Positions 15,165-22,908 of a stretch of DNA of 64,000 nt are shown piece after piece (position 1 is the stretch's first letter; the number at the start of each line of letters is the position of its first letter). Under the pieces are notes generated by a model, which was not told the DNA's origin, made no database searches, and saw nothing but the letters and a program-made list of their open reading frames with translations. Both the position numbers and the translations under genes were made by a program. Origin of the DNA: Streptomyces sp. NBC_00554 (lineage in GTDB: Bacteria > Actinomycetota > Actinomycetes > Streptomycetales > Streptomycetaceae); NCBI RefSeq assembly GCF_041431135.1, contig NZ_CP107799.1, positions 5,146,001 to 5,210,000 on the forward strand. The letters run 5' to 3'.

Positions 15165-17132
15165 TCAGCCGATCTTCGCGTTCTTGTCTACGGTCACTTG
15201 GTCGATGTCGGAGGTCCGCACGGTCACCTCGACCTTCCAGTCGCCCGCCAGGGGGATCTGCACCCCGCTCGCCGTCCAGTGGCCGGTGGCGATGCGGTCG
15301 GGGGTCACGGGCAGCGGGCCGATGTCCTTCGCCTCCAGGGTGAAGGCGACCTTCACCTCGGGGACGTCGAAGGCCTTGCCGTTGGGCCGCACTACGAAGA
15401 CATGCATTTCGTTGCCGCCGACGCGGGCCGGGTCGAGGGTGACCTCCACGGTGCCCTCGCCGTCCTCGGCACCCGTGTCGAACGGGATCTTCAGCGACAG
15501 CGGTCCGGACTGCTGGGAGGAGGACGACGAGGTGGCCGCCTTGGCGTCCTCTTCCGTACGTCCCGGCTCGGTGGAGGTCAGCACCGTCGTGATCGCGAGT
15601 AGGACGACGGCGACGCCCGCCTCGGCGAGCACCGAGCGGCGCAGGCCCGAGCGGAGCGGGTCGGAGTCGCGGAGGCGCTTGTCGCGCGCGGTGGCCACGG
15701 CGGCCCGCTGCCGGGCGAGCTGGGCCGCCCGCCGTGAGTCACCTGAGCCCGCGGCAACCTTCGTCCGCGTCTTGGCGCGCTGCTCGACCACGGCCGCCGC
15801 GACGGCCTCCGGAGCCGGCACCTCCGACAGCTGCCCCGTCCAGCGTCGCGAGATCCACGCGATGCCGACGAGGACCGTCACCAGGCCGATCTTGACGAGC
15901 AGGAGCTGCCCGTACGCCGTGTCGGTGAGCGCCGACCAGGAACCGACCTGGCGCCACGCCTGGTAGCTCCCGGTCGCGACCAGCGCGATCACGCTGCTGA
16001 ACGCGACGCGCGAGAAACGGCGGACGGCCGACGCATCGATCTGCGCGTCGGCGGGCGCCCGGAACAGGGCCACCAGCAGCGTCGAGAGCCCGCCGAGCCA
16101 GAGGGCGACCGCCAGCAGGTGCAGGACGTCGACGGGCATCGCCAGGCCCGTCTGGATGCCGGTCGAGGCGTGCTCGGCCATCGCCCAGGTCGCGGCCAGG
16201 CCCGCCGCGACGACGGCCCCGCCGATCGCGAGCCCGAAGGTGAGGTCCTTCTTCTCGGTGGCGGCGTCCTCGGCGGCATCTGCTTCTGAATCGGCGGCCT
16301 CCGCCTCGGAAGCAGCCGCCTCGTCCCGCTTCACGTACGCCCCGAAGAGCACCGCGATGAACAGCGCGCCCGCGGCGAGCAGCAGCAGTCGCGACACCAG
16401 CGCCGCGCCCGCCTTGGTCTGCAGCACCTGCCCGAGCAGCGACAGGTCGAAGATGTCACCGACCTTGCCGGAGCCGACGTACGAACCGCGCAGGAGAAGC
16501 AGCGCGAGGGTGGCGCCGGTCAGCGCGAGCCACCCGGAGACCACCAGGCGCTGCACCGGGCGGACCCCGGCGCCCCGCTGCCAGCAGGCGAGCACGAAGG
16601 CCGCGCCGCCGACGAGGAGGATGAACCCGGCGTACGAGATGTAGCGCCCGGCGTCGTAGAGCACACCGACGAATCCGCCGCCCGCCGCCTGGCCGGAGAC
16701 CGCCACGGAGGTCTGCGAGGGTGCGCCGATGGAGAACGTGAAGGCGCCCGAGACGGGGTGGCTGTCCGCCGACACCACCTGGTAGGTGACCGTGAACGTG
16801 CCGTCGGGCAGCCCCGAGTGCAGCTGCACGGCGTACGTGGTGCCGCTCGTGCTGGTCGCCTTGCCGGTGTCGACGCGCTGGCCCTTGGGGTCGAGGACCT
16901 GGAGGGCGTTGTCGGAGAGCGCGACCTGCTCGGAGAACGTCAGCGAGACCTGAGTGGGTGCCTTGTCGACCACCGTTCCCTGCATGGGGTCGCTCCCGGT
17001 CAGCGCGGCGTGCGCGGAGGCGGGCGCGGCGCCGGCCAGGAGCACGCCGGCGACGGCGAGGAACAGCAACAGCAGCGTCCGTACACGCGCGACGCCATGT
17101 GTGGCGCCACGGGGAGCGATGGTCCGCGTCAC
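15165..17132 (-). CDS. copper resistance CopC/CopD fusion membrane protein
   Basis: A 655-residue protein. It has a signal peptide (LLLLFLAVAGVLLAGAAPASA) and then a CopC-like domain to about residue 145, starting at mature HAALTGSDPMQG and containing a second His in DSHPVSGAFTFS. This is a common copper-binding arrangement. Eight or more membrane segments of the CopD type follow (about 165-490), then a charged linker and a last helix (SVLAEAGVAVVLLAITTVLT). A C-terminal extracytoplasmic beta-rich domain (about 545-655) is of the YtkA-like kind. The start is GTG 17130-17132 with GAGGGA upstream. It probably imports or handles Cu across the membrane together with PCuAC and Sco. Confidence 0.9.
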   Translation of the reverse strand: MTRTIAPRGATHGVARVRTLLLLFLAVAGVLLAGAAPASAHAALTGSDPMQGTVVDKAPTQVSLTFSEQVALSDNALQVLDPKGQRVDTGKATSTSGTTYAVQLHSGLPDGTFTVTYQVVSADSHPVSGAFTFSIGAPSQTSVAVSGQAAGGGFVGVLYDAGRYISYAGFILLVGGAAFVLACWQRGAGVRPVQRLVVSGWLALTGATLALLLLRGSYVGSGKVGDIFDLSLLGQVLQTKAGAALVSRLLLLAAGALFIAVLFGAYVKRDEAAASEAEAADSEADAAEDAATEKKDLTFGLAIGGAVVAAGLAATWAMAEHASTGIQTGLAMPVDVLHLLAVALWLGGLSTLLVALFRAPADAQIDASAVRRFSRVAFSSVIALVATGSYQAWRQVGSWSALTDTAYGQLLLVKIGLVTVLVGIAWISRRWTGQLSEVPAPEAVAAAVVEQRAKTRTKVAAGSGDSRRAAQLARQRAAVATARDKRLRDSDPLRSGLRRSVLAEAGVAVVLLAITTVLTSTEPGRTEEDAKAATSSSSSQQSGPLSLKIPFDTGAEDGEGTVEVTLDPARVGGNEMHVFVVRPNGKAFDVPEVKVAFTLEAKDIGPLPVTPDRIATGHWTASGVQIPLAGDWKVEVTVRTSDIDQVTVDKNAKIG

Positions 17133-17146
17133 AGGTGATCCCTCCC

Positions 17147-17611
17147 TCAGTGCCCGGTCTTCGGGTTGTACGTCGCGGACTTCACCGGCATGGAGACCTT
17201 CACCGTGCCGGACTTGGCGAAGTGCAGTTCCACTGCCACCTTCTCGCCCTGCTTCGGCTGGTGGGTGAGGTTTTCGAACATGACGTGGTTGCCGCCGCTC
17301 GCAAAGTCGAGTGTGCCGTCGGCGGGCACGGCGAAAGACGTCTTCTCCTCCATCGCGCCGCCCTTGGTGGCGTGCAGGGTGACGTCGTCCGAGAGGTCGC
17401 TGGTGACCGAGGTCAGGGTGTCGGCGCCGCCGGAGTTGGTGACGGTGAAGAAGCCGGCCGCCATGGTGTCCATGCTCGGGGCGGGCATGTAGGCACCGGT
17501 GACCTTCAGGTCGGGCTCTGCCGAGGTGCTGGCGGAACTGTCCGCGCCGCACCCCGCGAGTGCCAGGGCCGCGACGGCCAGTACGGCGGCTCCCGTCCGA
17601 CGACGCCTCAC
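17147..17611 (-). CDS. PCuAC-family copper chaperone lipoprotein
   Basis: A 154-residue lipoprotein (lipobox LALAGC near residue 20) with a PCuAC/DUF461 domain. The copper ligand pattern is visible: Met residues in APSMDTMAAGF, His in LHATKGGAMEE and HVM in GNHVMFENL. It corresponds to ECuC in S. lividans, which passes Cu(I) to Sco. The GTG start (17609-17611) overlaps the Sco gene stop as GTGA. Cells need such chaperones for the Cu-A centre of cytochrome oxidase and for GlxA maturation. Confidence 0.9.
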   Translation of the reverse strand: MRRRRTGAAVLAVAALALAGCGADSSASTSAEPDLKVTGAYMPAPSMDTMAAGFFTVTNSGGADTLTSVTSDLSDDVTLHATKGGAMEEKTSFAVPADGTLDFASGGNHVMFENLTHQPKQGEKVAVELHFAKSGTVKVSMPVKSATYNPKTGH

Positions 17612-18261
17612 GGGTTCTGCCCCTTGATGAGCTTGGGGAGGTCCTTGATGTAGTCGTCGACGGTGGCGTCCTCGCCGTAGAGCACATAGCCCCCGTCGGT
17701 CTTCGGCGAGAACGCGATGACCTGGGTGCCGTGCACGGAGACGAGCTTGCCGTTCTTGTCCTTCGACGTCGGCTCGATGGAGATGCCCAGGGTGCGGGCG
17801 CCGGCCTGGATCGTGGCGAAGTCGCCGGTCAGACCGACGAAGTCGGAGTCGATGCCCTTGAGCCACTTGCCGAGCGCGGCAGGGGTGTCGCGGTCGGGGT
17901 CGGTGGTGACGAACACGACGCGGAGCTTGTCCTGCTCGGCCTTGGGCAGCGCCTTCTTGGCGACGGCGAGGTTGTTCATCGTCAGCGGGCAGACGTCGGG
18001 GCAGTGGGTGTAGCCGAAGTAGATCAGCGTCGGGACGCCCTTGGTCTCCGCGCGGAGGTCGTACTTCTTGCCCTTCGCGTCGGTGAGTACGAGGTCCGGC
18101 TTCTCGAACGGCTGGTCGAGAACCGTCGCGGCCTTGTCAGAGCCGGCCTCGGCCGACACGTCGGCGACCGGCTTGTTGCTGTCCTCGCCGCTGCCGCAGG
18201 CGGAGAGGGTCAGAGCGGCGGCGGCGAACAGGGCGGCCACGGCATACGTCTTCTTGCGCAT
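17608..18261 (-). CDS. sco: SCO1/SenC family copper chaperone lipoprotein
   Basis: A 217-residue thioredoxin-fold lipoprotein. The lipobox is LTLSAC (Cys 22). The Sco copper/redox motif CPDVC is at Cys 87 and Cys 91 (FGYTHCPDVCPLTMNN), with the distal His in LVSVHGTQVIAF. It delivers copper to cytochrome c oxidase and, in Streptomyces, to the GlxA pathway. The start is ATG 18259-18261, giving MRKKTYAVAALF. It follows YcnI after 106 bp that contain no gene, and overlaps the PCuAC gene by 4 nt. Confidence 0.94.
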   Translation of the reverse strand: MRKKTYAVAALFAAAALTLSACGSGEDSNKPVADVSAEAGSDKAATVLDQPFEKPDLVLTDAKGKKYDLRAETKGVPTLIYFGYTHCPDVCPLTMNNLAVAKKALPKAEQDKLRVVFVTTDPDRDTPAALGKWLKGIDSDFVGLTGDFATIQAGARTLGISIEPTSKDKNGKLVSVHGTQVIAFSPKTDGGYVLYGEDATVDDYIKDLPKLIKGQNP

Positions 18262-18367
18262 ACAAAAATGTCCCAGATGTGAGTGCTCCGGTGCGCACCG
18301 GGGTCGTACGACGGCCGGTACGGCGATGCCGCACGACCTCCGGCGCGCACCGAGAGTGCGATGGACC

Positions 18368-19117
18368 TCAGGCGTTGGTGCGCCGGCGGCCGGCGAGCAC
18401 GCCGTACGCCACGCCCGCCACGCCGACGACGATGCCGACGACGCCGAGCACGCGGGCGGTGGTGTCACTGCTGTCGGTGGACGCGGAGGTGACCTCGGTG
18501 GCCGCCGCCTGCTCCGCAGACGCGTTTGAGGCGTCGTCCGAGGGGGTGGCGGTGCCGGTGGCTCCGTGGTGGCCCTCCTCGGTCGCCGCGCTGAGCGCGA
18601 GCACCGGAGCGGGGTTCTCGGGCTCCTCCTCGCCCTCCTTCTGCTCCTCGATCCAGCGGACGACCTCCTTGTTGTCGTACGTCTGGATCGCCTTGAAGAC
18701 GAGTTCGTCGGCGTCCTCGGGGAGCGCGCCGATGGAGAGCGGGAACTTCTGGAAGAAGCCCGGCTGGATGCCCTTGCCGGTCGCGGTCCAGGTGACCTTG
18801 GTGACGGCTTCGGAGATCGTCTCGCCGTGCAGTTCGAGCGGCTTGTCCAGCGTGGACTTGGTGACCTTGGCGGTCCAGCCGGCGACCGGCTCCGGCATGA
18901 CGGAGGCGAGCGGGTGGTCGGTCGGGAAGTTGACCTCGAGCTTGGTGGTCGAGGCGTCGTCGCGTTCGTTCGGGACCTTGAAGTCGACCGTGGCGTAACC
19001 GCCCTTGGCGGCCTCGCCCTCCGGCTGCACGCTGACGTGCGCGAACGCGGGGCCCGACAGGACGAGGACGGCCGAGGCGGCCACGGCACCGGTGGCGGCG
19101 ATACGGGAAATCTTCAT
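18368..19117 (-). CDS. YcnI-like copper-binding protein (DUF1775)
   Basis: A 249-residue secreted, membrane-anchored protein. The signal peptide is MKISRIAATGAVAASAVLVLS, and mature HVSVQPEGEA places His at the N-terminus as in the YcnI family, where this His binds Cu(II). The DUF1775 beta domain (about 29-170) is followed by an acidic and Ala/Ser-rich linker and a C-terminal helix (LGVVGIVVGVAGVAYGVLAG) ending in RRRTNA. The start is ATG 19115-19117 with AGGGAG upstream. It probably captures copper outside the membrane in the same operon as Sco, PCuAC and CopCD. Confidence 0.9.
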   Translation of the reverse strand: MKISRIAATGAVAASAVLVLSGPAFAHVSVQPEGEAAKGGYATVDFKVPNERDDASTTKLEVNFPTDHPLASVMPEPVAGWTAKVTKSTLDKPLELHGETISEAVTKVTWTATGKGIQPGFFQKFPLSIGALPEDADELVFKAIQTYDNKEVVRWIEEQKEGEEEPENPAPVLALSAATEEGHHGATGTATPSDDASNASAEQAAATEVTSASTDSSDTTARVLGVVGIVVGVAGVAYGVLAGRRRTNA

Positions 19118-19310
19118 GACAGGGAGCACTCCACACTTCGAGTCCGATGACATCGGATGGGATCCGGTGAGTAGGGGCGCGCGTGATGCGTGATGCGCGA
19201 TGCGCGTGCGGAAAACCGCCCATGGGGCGCCCCTTGGGGGCACCGATCCAAAACGCGGGCACGCGCGCGTGCCGCACGACGGCAGCCCCTCGGTGGAGTG
19301 GTGCGTCGCG

Positions 19311-20141
19311 TCAGGCAGCGAGGACGAGCGAGGTGGAGTACGGCGGTCCGCGCCGGATCACGGTGTGCTGAAGCGCGGTGGTACGGGGCTTCGGTGGCGC
19401 GAGCAGCACGGGGCGCGGGGTGCGCGGCGCCGCGCCGGGCGTACCCGGAAGTCCCGCACGCAGGGCGCGTACGAGTGCGAGCGCGGCGCGCAGGGAGCGT
19501 ACGAGCGCCCCCTCGGCGACCCCGTGCGCGGACAGCCGGATGAGACGCAGCAGCGCCATGTCACCGCGGCGCAGCACCCATCCGGCGGCGACGGCCGCGA
19601 GGAGGTGGCAGACCAGCATCGGCACGGACGGCAGCACCGACATCGAGGAGCCTGCGGTGGCCGACATGGAGTCAGCGGGGTGGTGCATGGACTGCGCCAT
19701 GCTCGTGTCGATCCGCGCCTCGGCGAGGATCTTCTGGGCCTGCGCGGGGCTGATCGCCGCCGCGGTCGCGCCGCACACCAGGCGCGCGGCGCGCTCGACG
19801 AGCGAGGCGTCGGCCATGCCCGACCCGGTGGCCGACGCGGTGGTCGCCCCCATCGTCGTACCGCCGTGCTGGCCGAGTCCGAACAGCGTGTGCAGGACGG
19901 TCTGGCCGGTCGCCAGGACCGCCGCGATGCCCGGCAGCGAACGCTCACGTCCCGCCAGCGGCGCGGCGACCGCGAAGACCGTGAGGAACCCCGCTCCGAG
20001 CGTCCACAGGGGGACCGTGACGGAGGAGGCGAGCACATGACCGGCCGCGGCCAGCACGACGCAGACCGCGGCGAACACCGCGGCCCGGAGCATCCGGAGA
20101 TCGCATCCGGAGCGCGCCGTGCGCTTGTGGGGGGCAGTCAT
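19311..20141 (-). CDS. integral membrane protein of the copper operon
   Basis: A 276-residue protein with about five hydrophobic segments, starting AVFAAVCVVLAAAGHVLASS and including LPSVPMLVCHLLAAVAAGWVL. A His/Met-rich loop (GLGQHGGTTMG and MAQSMHHPADSM) between them could bind copper. The Pro/Arg-rich C-terminus ends HTVIRRGPPYSTSLVLAA. It is the first gene of the copper operon, 193 bp upstream of ycnI, and I recall a similar membrane protein at this place in other Streptomyces. A role in copper transport is inferred from its neighbours and the His/Met loop. Confidence 0.75.
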   Translation of the reverse strand: MTAPHKRTARSGCDLRMLRAAVFAAVCVVLAAAGHVLASSVTVPLWTLGAGFLTVFAVAAPLAGRERSLPGIAAVLATGQTVLHTLFGLGQHGGTTMGATTASATGSGMADASLVERAARLVCGATAAAISPAQAQKILAEARIDTSMAQSMHHPADSMSATAGSSMSVLPSVPMLVCHLLAAVAAGWVLRRGDMALLRLIRLSAHGVAEGALVRSLRAALALVRALRAGLPGTPGAAPRTPRPVLLAPPKPRTTALQHTVIRRGPPYSTSLVLAA

Positions 20142-20467
20142 GGCGGGCTCATCATCGCACTGGCCTCAACCGCCCCCTACGGCAGGTCCGCGAGATCCTC
20201 ACCCGTTCCCTACGGCAGATCCGCACGATTGTGTACGGCCCCGGAAGGCGGAGGTTCGCACGATTGTGTACGGCCCGGAAGGCGGCGGTACGCACCTGGC
20301 GCAGACCCTGCCGCCTGCGCGGACGTCGGTCATCGCCCCGCACATACACCGATTCCTGTCACCCGCGCATCCGCCGTATGGGCGGCATCACGTCAAGTGG
20401 GCGATTGCGCACGCGTGGTTGCGGCAATACGTAACGGTATGTCGAGCCGCGGCCGGGAGGCTGGAGC
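20142..20467. other. divergent promoter region with short tandem repeats
   Basis: The 326-bp gap between the copper operon and the divergent ATPase gene holds no gene. It contains a 34/35-bp tandem duplication (20222-20256 and 20257-20290; unit begins CGCACGATTGTGTACGGCCC) and two copies of CCCTACGGCAGRTCCGC just before it (near 20175 and 20211). It must carry both promoters; no clear copper-regulator (CsoR-type) operator was recognised. Confidence 0.6.
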
Positions 20468-20968
20468 ATGAGCATCTGGTGGTCACTCCATTTGCGGCGT
20501 GAAGCTGCGAGCGTTCCGCTCGCCAGACGCCTGCTGCTCGGCACCATGGAGACAGCGGGTGTCGACCCCGACGTCTCCTTCGACCTCTCCGTCGCCCTCA
20601 GCGAGGCCTGCGCCAACGCAGTCGAGCACGGCGGGGGCACCGCGCACGGCGGCTCTTCGGAGGCCTACCGCGTGACCGCCTATCTCGACGGCGAGAAATG
20701 CCGCATCGAAGTCGCCGATTCCGGCCCGGGCTTCCCGCCGGACCCCGGCCTCCCGCCCGCCCCCGACCTCGGGCCGGGGCGCGTCACCCGCACCCTGCTC
20801 CGCCCGGTCCCGGCCCACAGCGACGCCGAGCACGGCCGGGGTCTGTGTCTGATCCAGGAACTCGCGGACCACGTCCAGATCGGCAACAAGCCGGGACGGG
20901 GCGGCGCGGTGGTGAGCTTCGACAAGATCCTGAAGTGGAAGAAGGACGCGCCGCTGATCGCGGTGTAG
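20468..20968 (+). CDS. ATP-binding protein, anti-sigma factor kinase type
   Basis: A 166-residue cytoplasmic protein with a GHKL/HATPase fold like RsbW/SpoIIAB. The N-box region is VALSEACANAVEHGG, the G1-like motif is IEVADSGPGF, and a GRGLCLIQELADHV segment closes the ATP lid. Such proteins in Streptomyces usually act as anti-sigma factors or switch kinases. No sigma or anti-anti-sigma gene is adjacent, so the partner is elsewhere. The start is ATG 20468-20470 with GGAGG near 20456. Confidence 0.88.
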   Translation: MSIWWSLHLRREAASVPLARRLLLGTMETAGVDPDVSFDLSVALSEACANAVEHGGGTAHGGSSEAYRVTAYLDGEKCRIEVADSGPGFPPDPGLPPAPDLGPGRVTRTLLRPVPAHSDAEHGRGLCLIQELADHVQIGNKPGRGGAVVSFDKILKWKKDAPLIAV

Positions 20969-21102
20969 CCCGGTGACCTCGGTGAACGCCCGCCCTGGTG
21001 ACAGTTCGGCCTCGGCGGTCGGCTTCAGCTTTCTCAGAGCACATAGCCAACTGACAGCCCCGCCCCATGTGCTTGACGGGTGGCGCCCCTAATTTTCCCA
21101 GC

Positions 21103-22059
21103 ATGACGGGAAGCCACAAAGAGAAGTCGATCACCCGGCGCCGCGCGATCGCGGTGACCGGAGGCACGGTCGCGGCAGGCGGAATCGCCTTCGCCGGATA
21201 CCAGGCGGCGTTCGCCGACGAAACGACCACCACCGAGGCCGGCGCGTCCGCCTCGGCCTCGGCGAGCTCCACGAGCGGCCAGTGCGTGCTGATGTCCAGC
21301 GTCACGGAGGGGCCGTACTACCTGGACGGCGCCCTGGTGCGGAAGGACATCACCGAGGGCAAGAGCGGCGTCCCGCTGACCCTGCGCATCACCGTTCAGG
21401 ACACCACCGACTCCTGCGCCCCGGTCGCCGGCGCCGCGGTGGAGATCTGGCACTGCGACGCCTGGGGCTACTACTCCGGCTACACCACCGCCAACCCCGG
21501 CGGCTCGGCCCCCGCCGAGAGCGAGGACGGCTCCACCGCCAACGACAAGACGTATCTGCGCGGGTACCAGGTCGCCAACGCCAACGGGGTCGTCAAGTTC
21601 GAGACGATCTTCCCCGGCTGGTACACGCCGCGCACCTGCCACATCCACGTCAAGGTGCACACCGGCGGCGAGAAGGAGGACGGCACCTATGAGGGCGGCA
21701 CGGTGAACTTCACCGGCCAGCTGTTCTTCGACGACGACATCGCCGCGGAGATCTTCGCCCTGGAGCCGTACTCCCAGCACAGCGGCAGCTACACCAAGCT
21801 CGCCGACGACATGGTCTACGAGGACAACGGCGCCGCCGGCGGTCTGCTGACCCTGAAGGCGGTGCACAAGAAGGACCCGTCCAAGGGCTACAAGGGGTCC
21901 ATCGTCCTGGGCATCGACCCCGACGCCGAGAGCACCGGCGCGGGCAGCGGCGGCGGTGGTACGCCCCCCAGCGGTGCGCCGGGCGACGCGCCGACCGGTA
22001 CGCCGCCGAGCGACGCCCCGAGTGACAGTGCCTCCCCGTCCGCCTCGGCTTCCTCGTAG
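21103..22059 (+). CDS. secreted intradiol ring-cleavage dioxygenase-like protein
   Basis: A 318-residue protein with a Tat-type signal (ITRRRAIAVTGGTVAAGG, ending near AFA) and a Ser/Ala linker. The intradiol dioxygenase domain (about 60-260) shows TEGPYYLDGAL, AAVEIWHCDAWGYYSGY, YLRGYQVANANG and GWYTPRTCHIHVKVH. The Fe(III) ligands, two Tyr and two His, are present in these motifs. The C-terminus is a Gly/Pro/Ser/Asp-rich tail. Extracellular members of this group in Streptomyces act on catechols, possibly released from lignin; the substrate here is not known. The start is ATG 21103-21105. A 9-bp gap leads to the CitG-family gene. Confidence 0.9.
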   Translation: MTGSHKEKSITRRRAIAVTGGTVAAGGIAFAGYQAAFADETTTTEAGASASASASSTSGQCVLMSSVTEGPYYLDGALVRKDITEGKSGVPLTLRITVQDTTDSCAPVAGAAVEIWHCDAWGYYSGYTTANPGGSAPAESEDGSTANDKTYLRGYQVANANGVVKFETIFPGWYTPRTCHIHVKVHTGGEKEDGTYEGGTVNFTGQLFFDDDIAAEIFALEPYSQHSGSYTKLADDMVYEDNGAAGGLLTLKAVHKKDPSKGYKGSIVLGIDPDAESTGAGSGGGGTPPSGAPGDAPTGTPPSDAPSDSASPSASASS

Positions 22060-22068
22060 GGTGCGCGC

Positions 22069-22908
22069 ATGAGCCGCCGCGAGGACGAGACGCTCGCGCG
22101 GGCCGCCGTGGCCGCGCTGACCTGGCAGCTGGAGCTGGCTCCCAAGCCCGGACTGCCCGACCCGCGCGATCTCGACGCCCGGGCCACCCGCCAGGACCAC
22201 TGTGCCCTGCGCTGGTCGGCCAAGGCGCTGGCGCCCGGCCTCGCGGCCATGGCGGCCGCCGCACGCCGCATCGGCGGGCCCTCGCCCGAACTCCGTACGG
22301 AGCTGGGCGCGATCGGCCGGTCCACCGAGCACTCGGTGGCCCTGGCGGGCGGCGGACACCGCGGCGCCATGTGGACGCTCGGGCTGCTGGTCGCCGCCGC
22401 GGCCCTCGAACCCCGCGCCACCGGGAGCGACGTCGCCGCGACCGCCAAGCGGATCGCGGCACACACCGACCGGCGGGCACCGCGGCGGCCCTCCCGGGGG
22501 TCGTCCGTCTCGGCGAAGTACGGCGCCGCCGGGGCGCGCGGCGAGGCCCGCGCCGGATTCCCGCACGTACGGCGGGCGTTGGCCGCCCTCGGCACCGCCC
22601 GCTCGGCGGGCGCCCCCGAGCCGTACGCCCGGCTCGACGCCCTCCTCACCGTCATGTCCACCCTCCAGGACACCGAGTTGCTCTACACGGCGGGACCGCA
22701 CGGCCTCCGCCATGTCCAGGCGGGCGCCCGCGGAGTCCTCGAAGCGGGCGGTACGTCCACGGAGGCGGGCCGTCAGGCCCTGTCCGCCCTCGACGACGAC
22801 CTCCACGCGCGCGCGTGGAGCCCCCGTGGCAGCGGAGGGCTGCTCGCGGGGGCCCTGTTCGTGGACTCGCTGCCGGTCGTGGTCAGTTCACCGGTACGGG
22901 CCGCCTGA
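22069..22908 (+). CDS. triphosphoribosyl-dephospho-CoA synthase family protein (CitG/MdcB)
   Basis: A 279-residue enzyme of the CitG family, which makes the prosthetic-group precursor 2'-(5''-triphosphoribosyl)-3'-dephospho-CoA for citrate lyase or malonate decarboxylase. Family landmarks are LELAPKPGLPDPRD near the N-terminus, ALAGGGHRGAMWTLGLL and KYGAAGARGEARAGFPHVRR. No citrate lyase or malonate decarboxylase gene is in the window. The ATG start lies 9 bp after the dioxygenase gene. The 3' end overlaps the convergent MFS gene by 26 bp. Confidence 0.87.
   Translation: MSRREDETLARAAVAALTWQLELAPKPGLPDPRDLDARATRQDHCALRWSAKALAPGLAAMAAAARRIGGPSPELRTELGAIGRSTEHSVALAGGGHRGAMWTLGLLVAAAALEPRATGSDVAATAKRIAAHTDRRAPRRPSRGSSVSAKYGAAGARGEARAGFPHVRRALAALGTARSAGAPEPYARLDALLTVMSTLQDTELLYTAGPHGLRHVQAGARGVLEAGGTSTEAGRQALSALDDDLHARAWSPRGSGGLLAGALFVDSLPVVVSSPVRAA

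Noticed and set aside
20222..20290. CRISPR-like repeat in the copper/anti-sigma gap
   Set aside because: Only two direct copies without spacers and no cas genes in the window.
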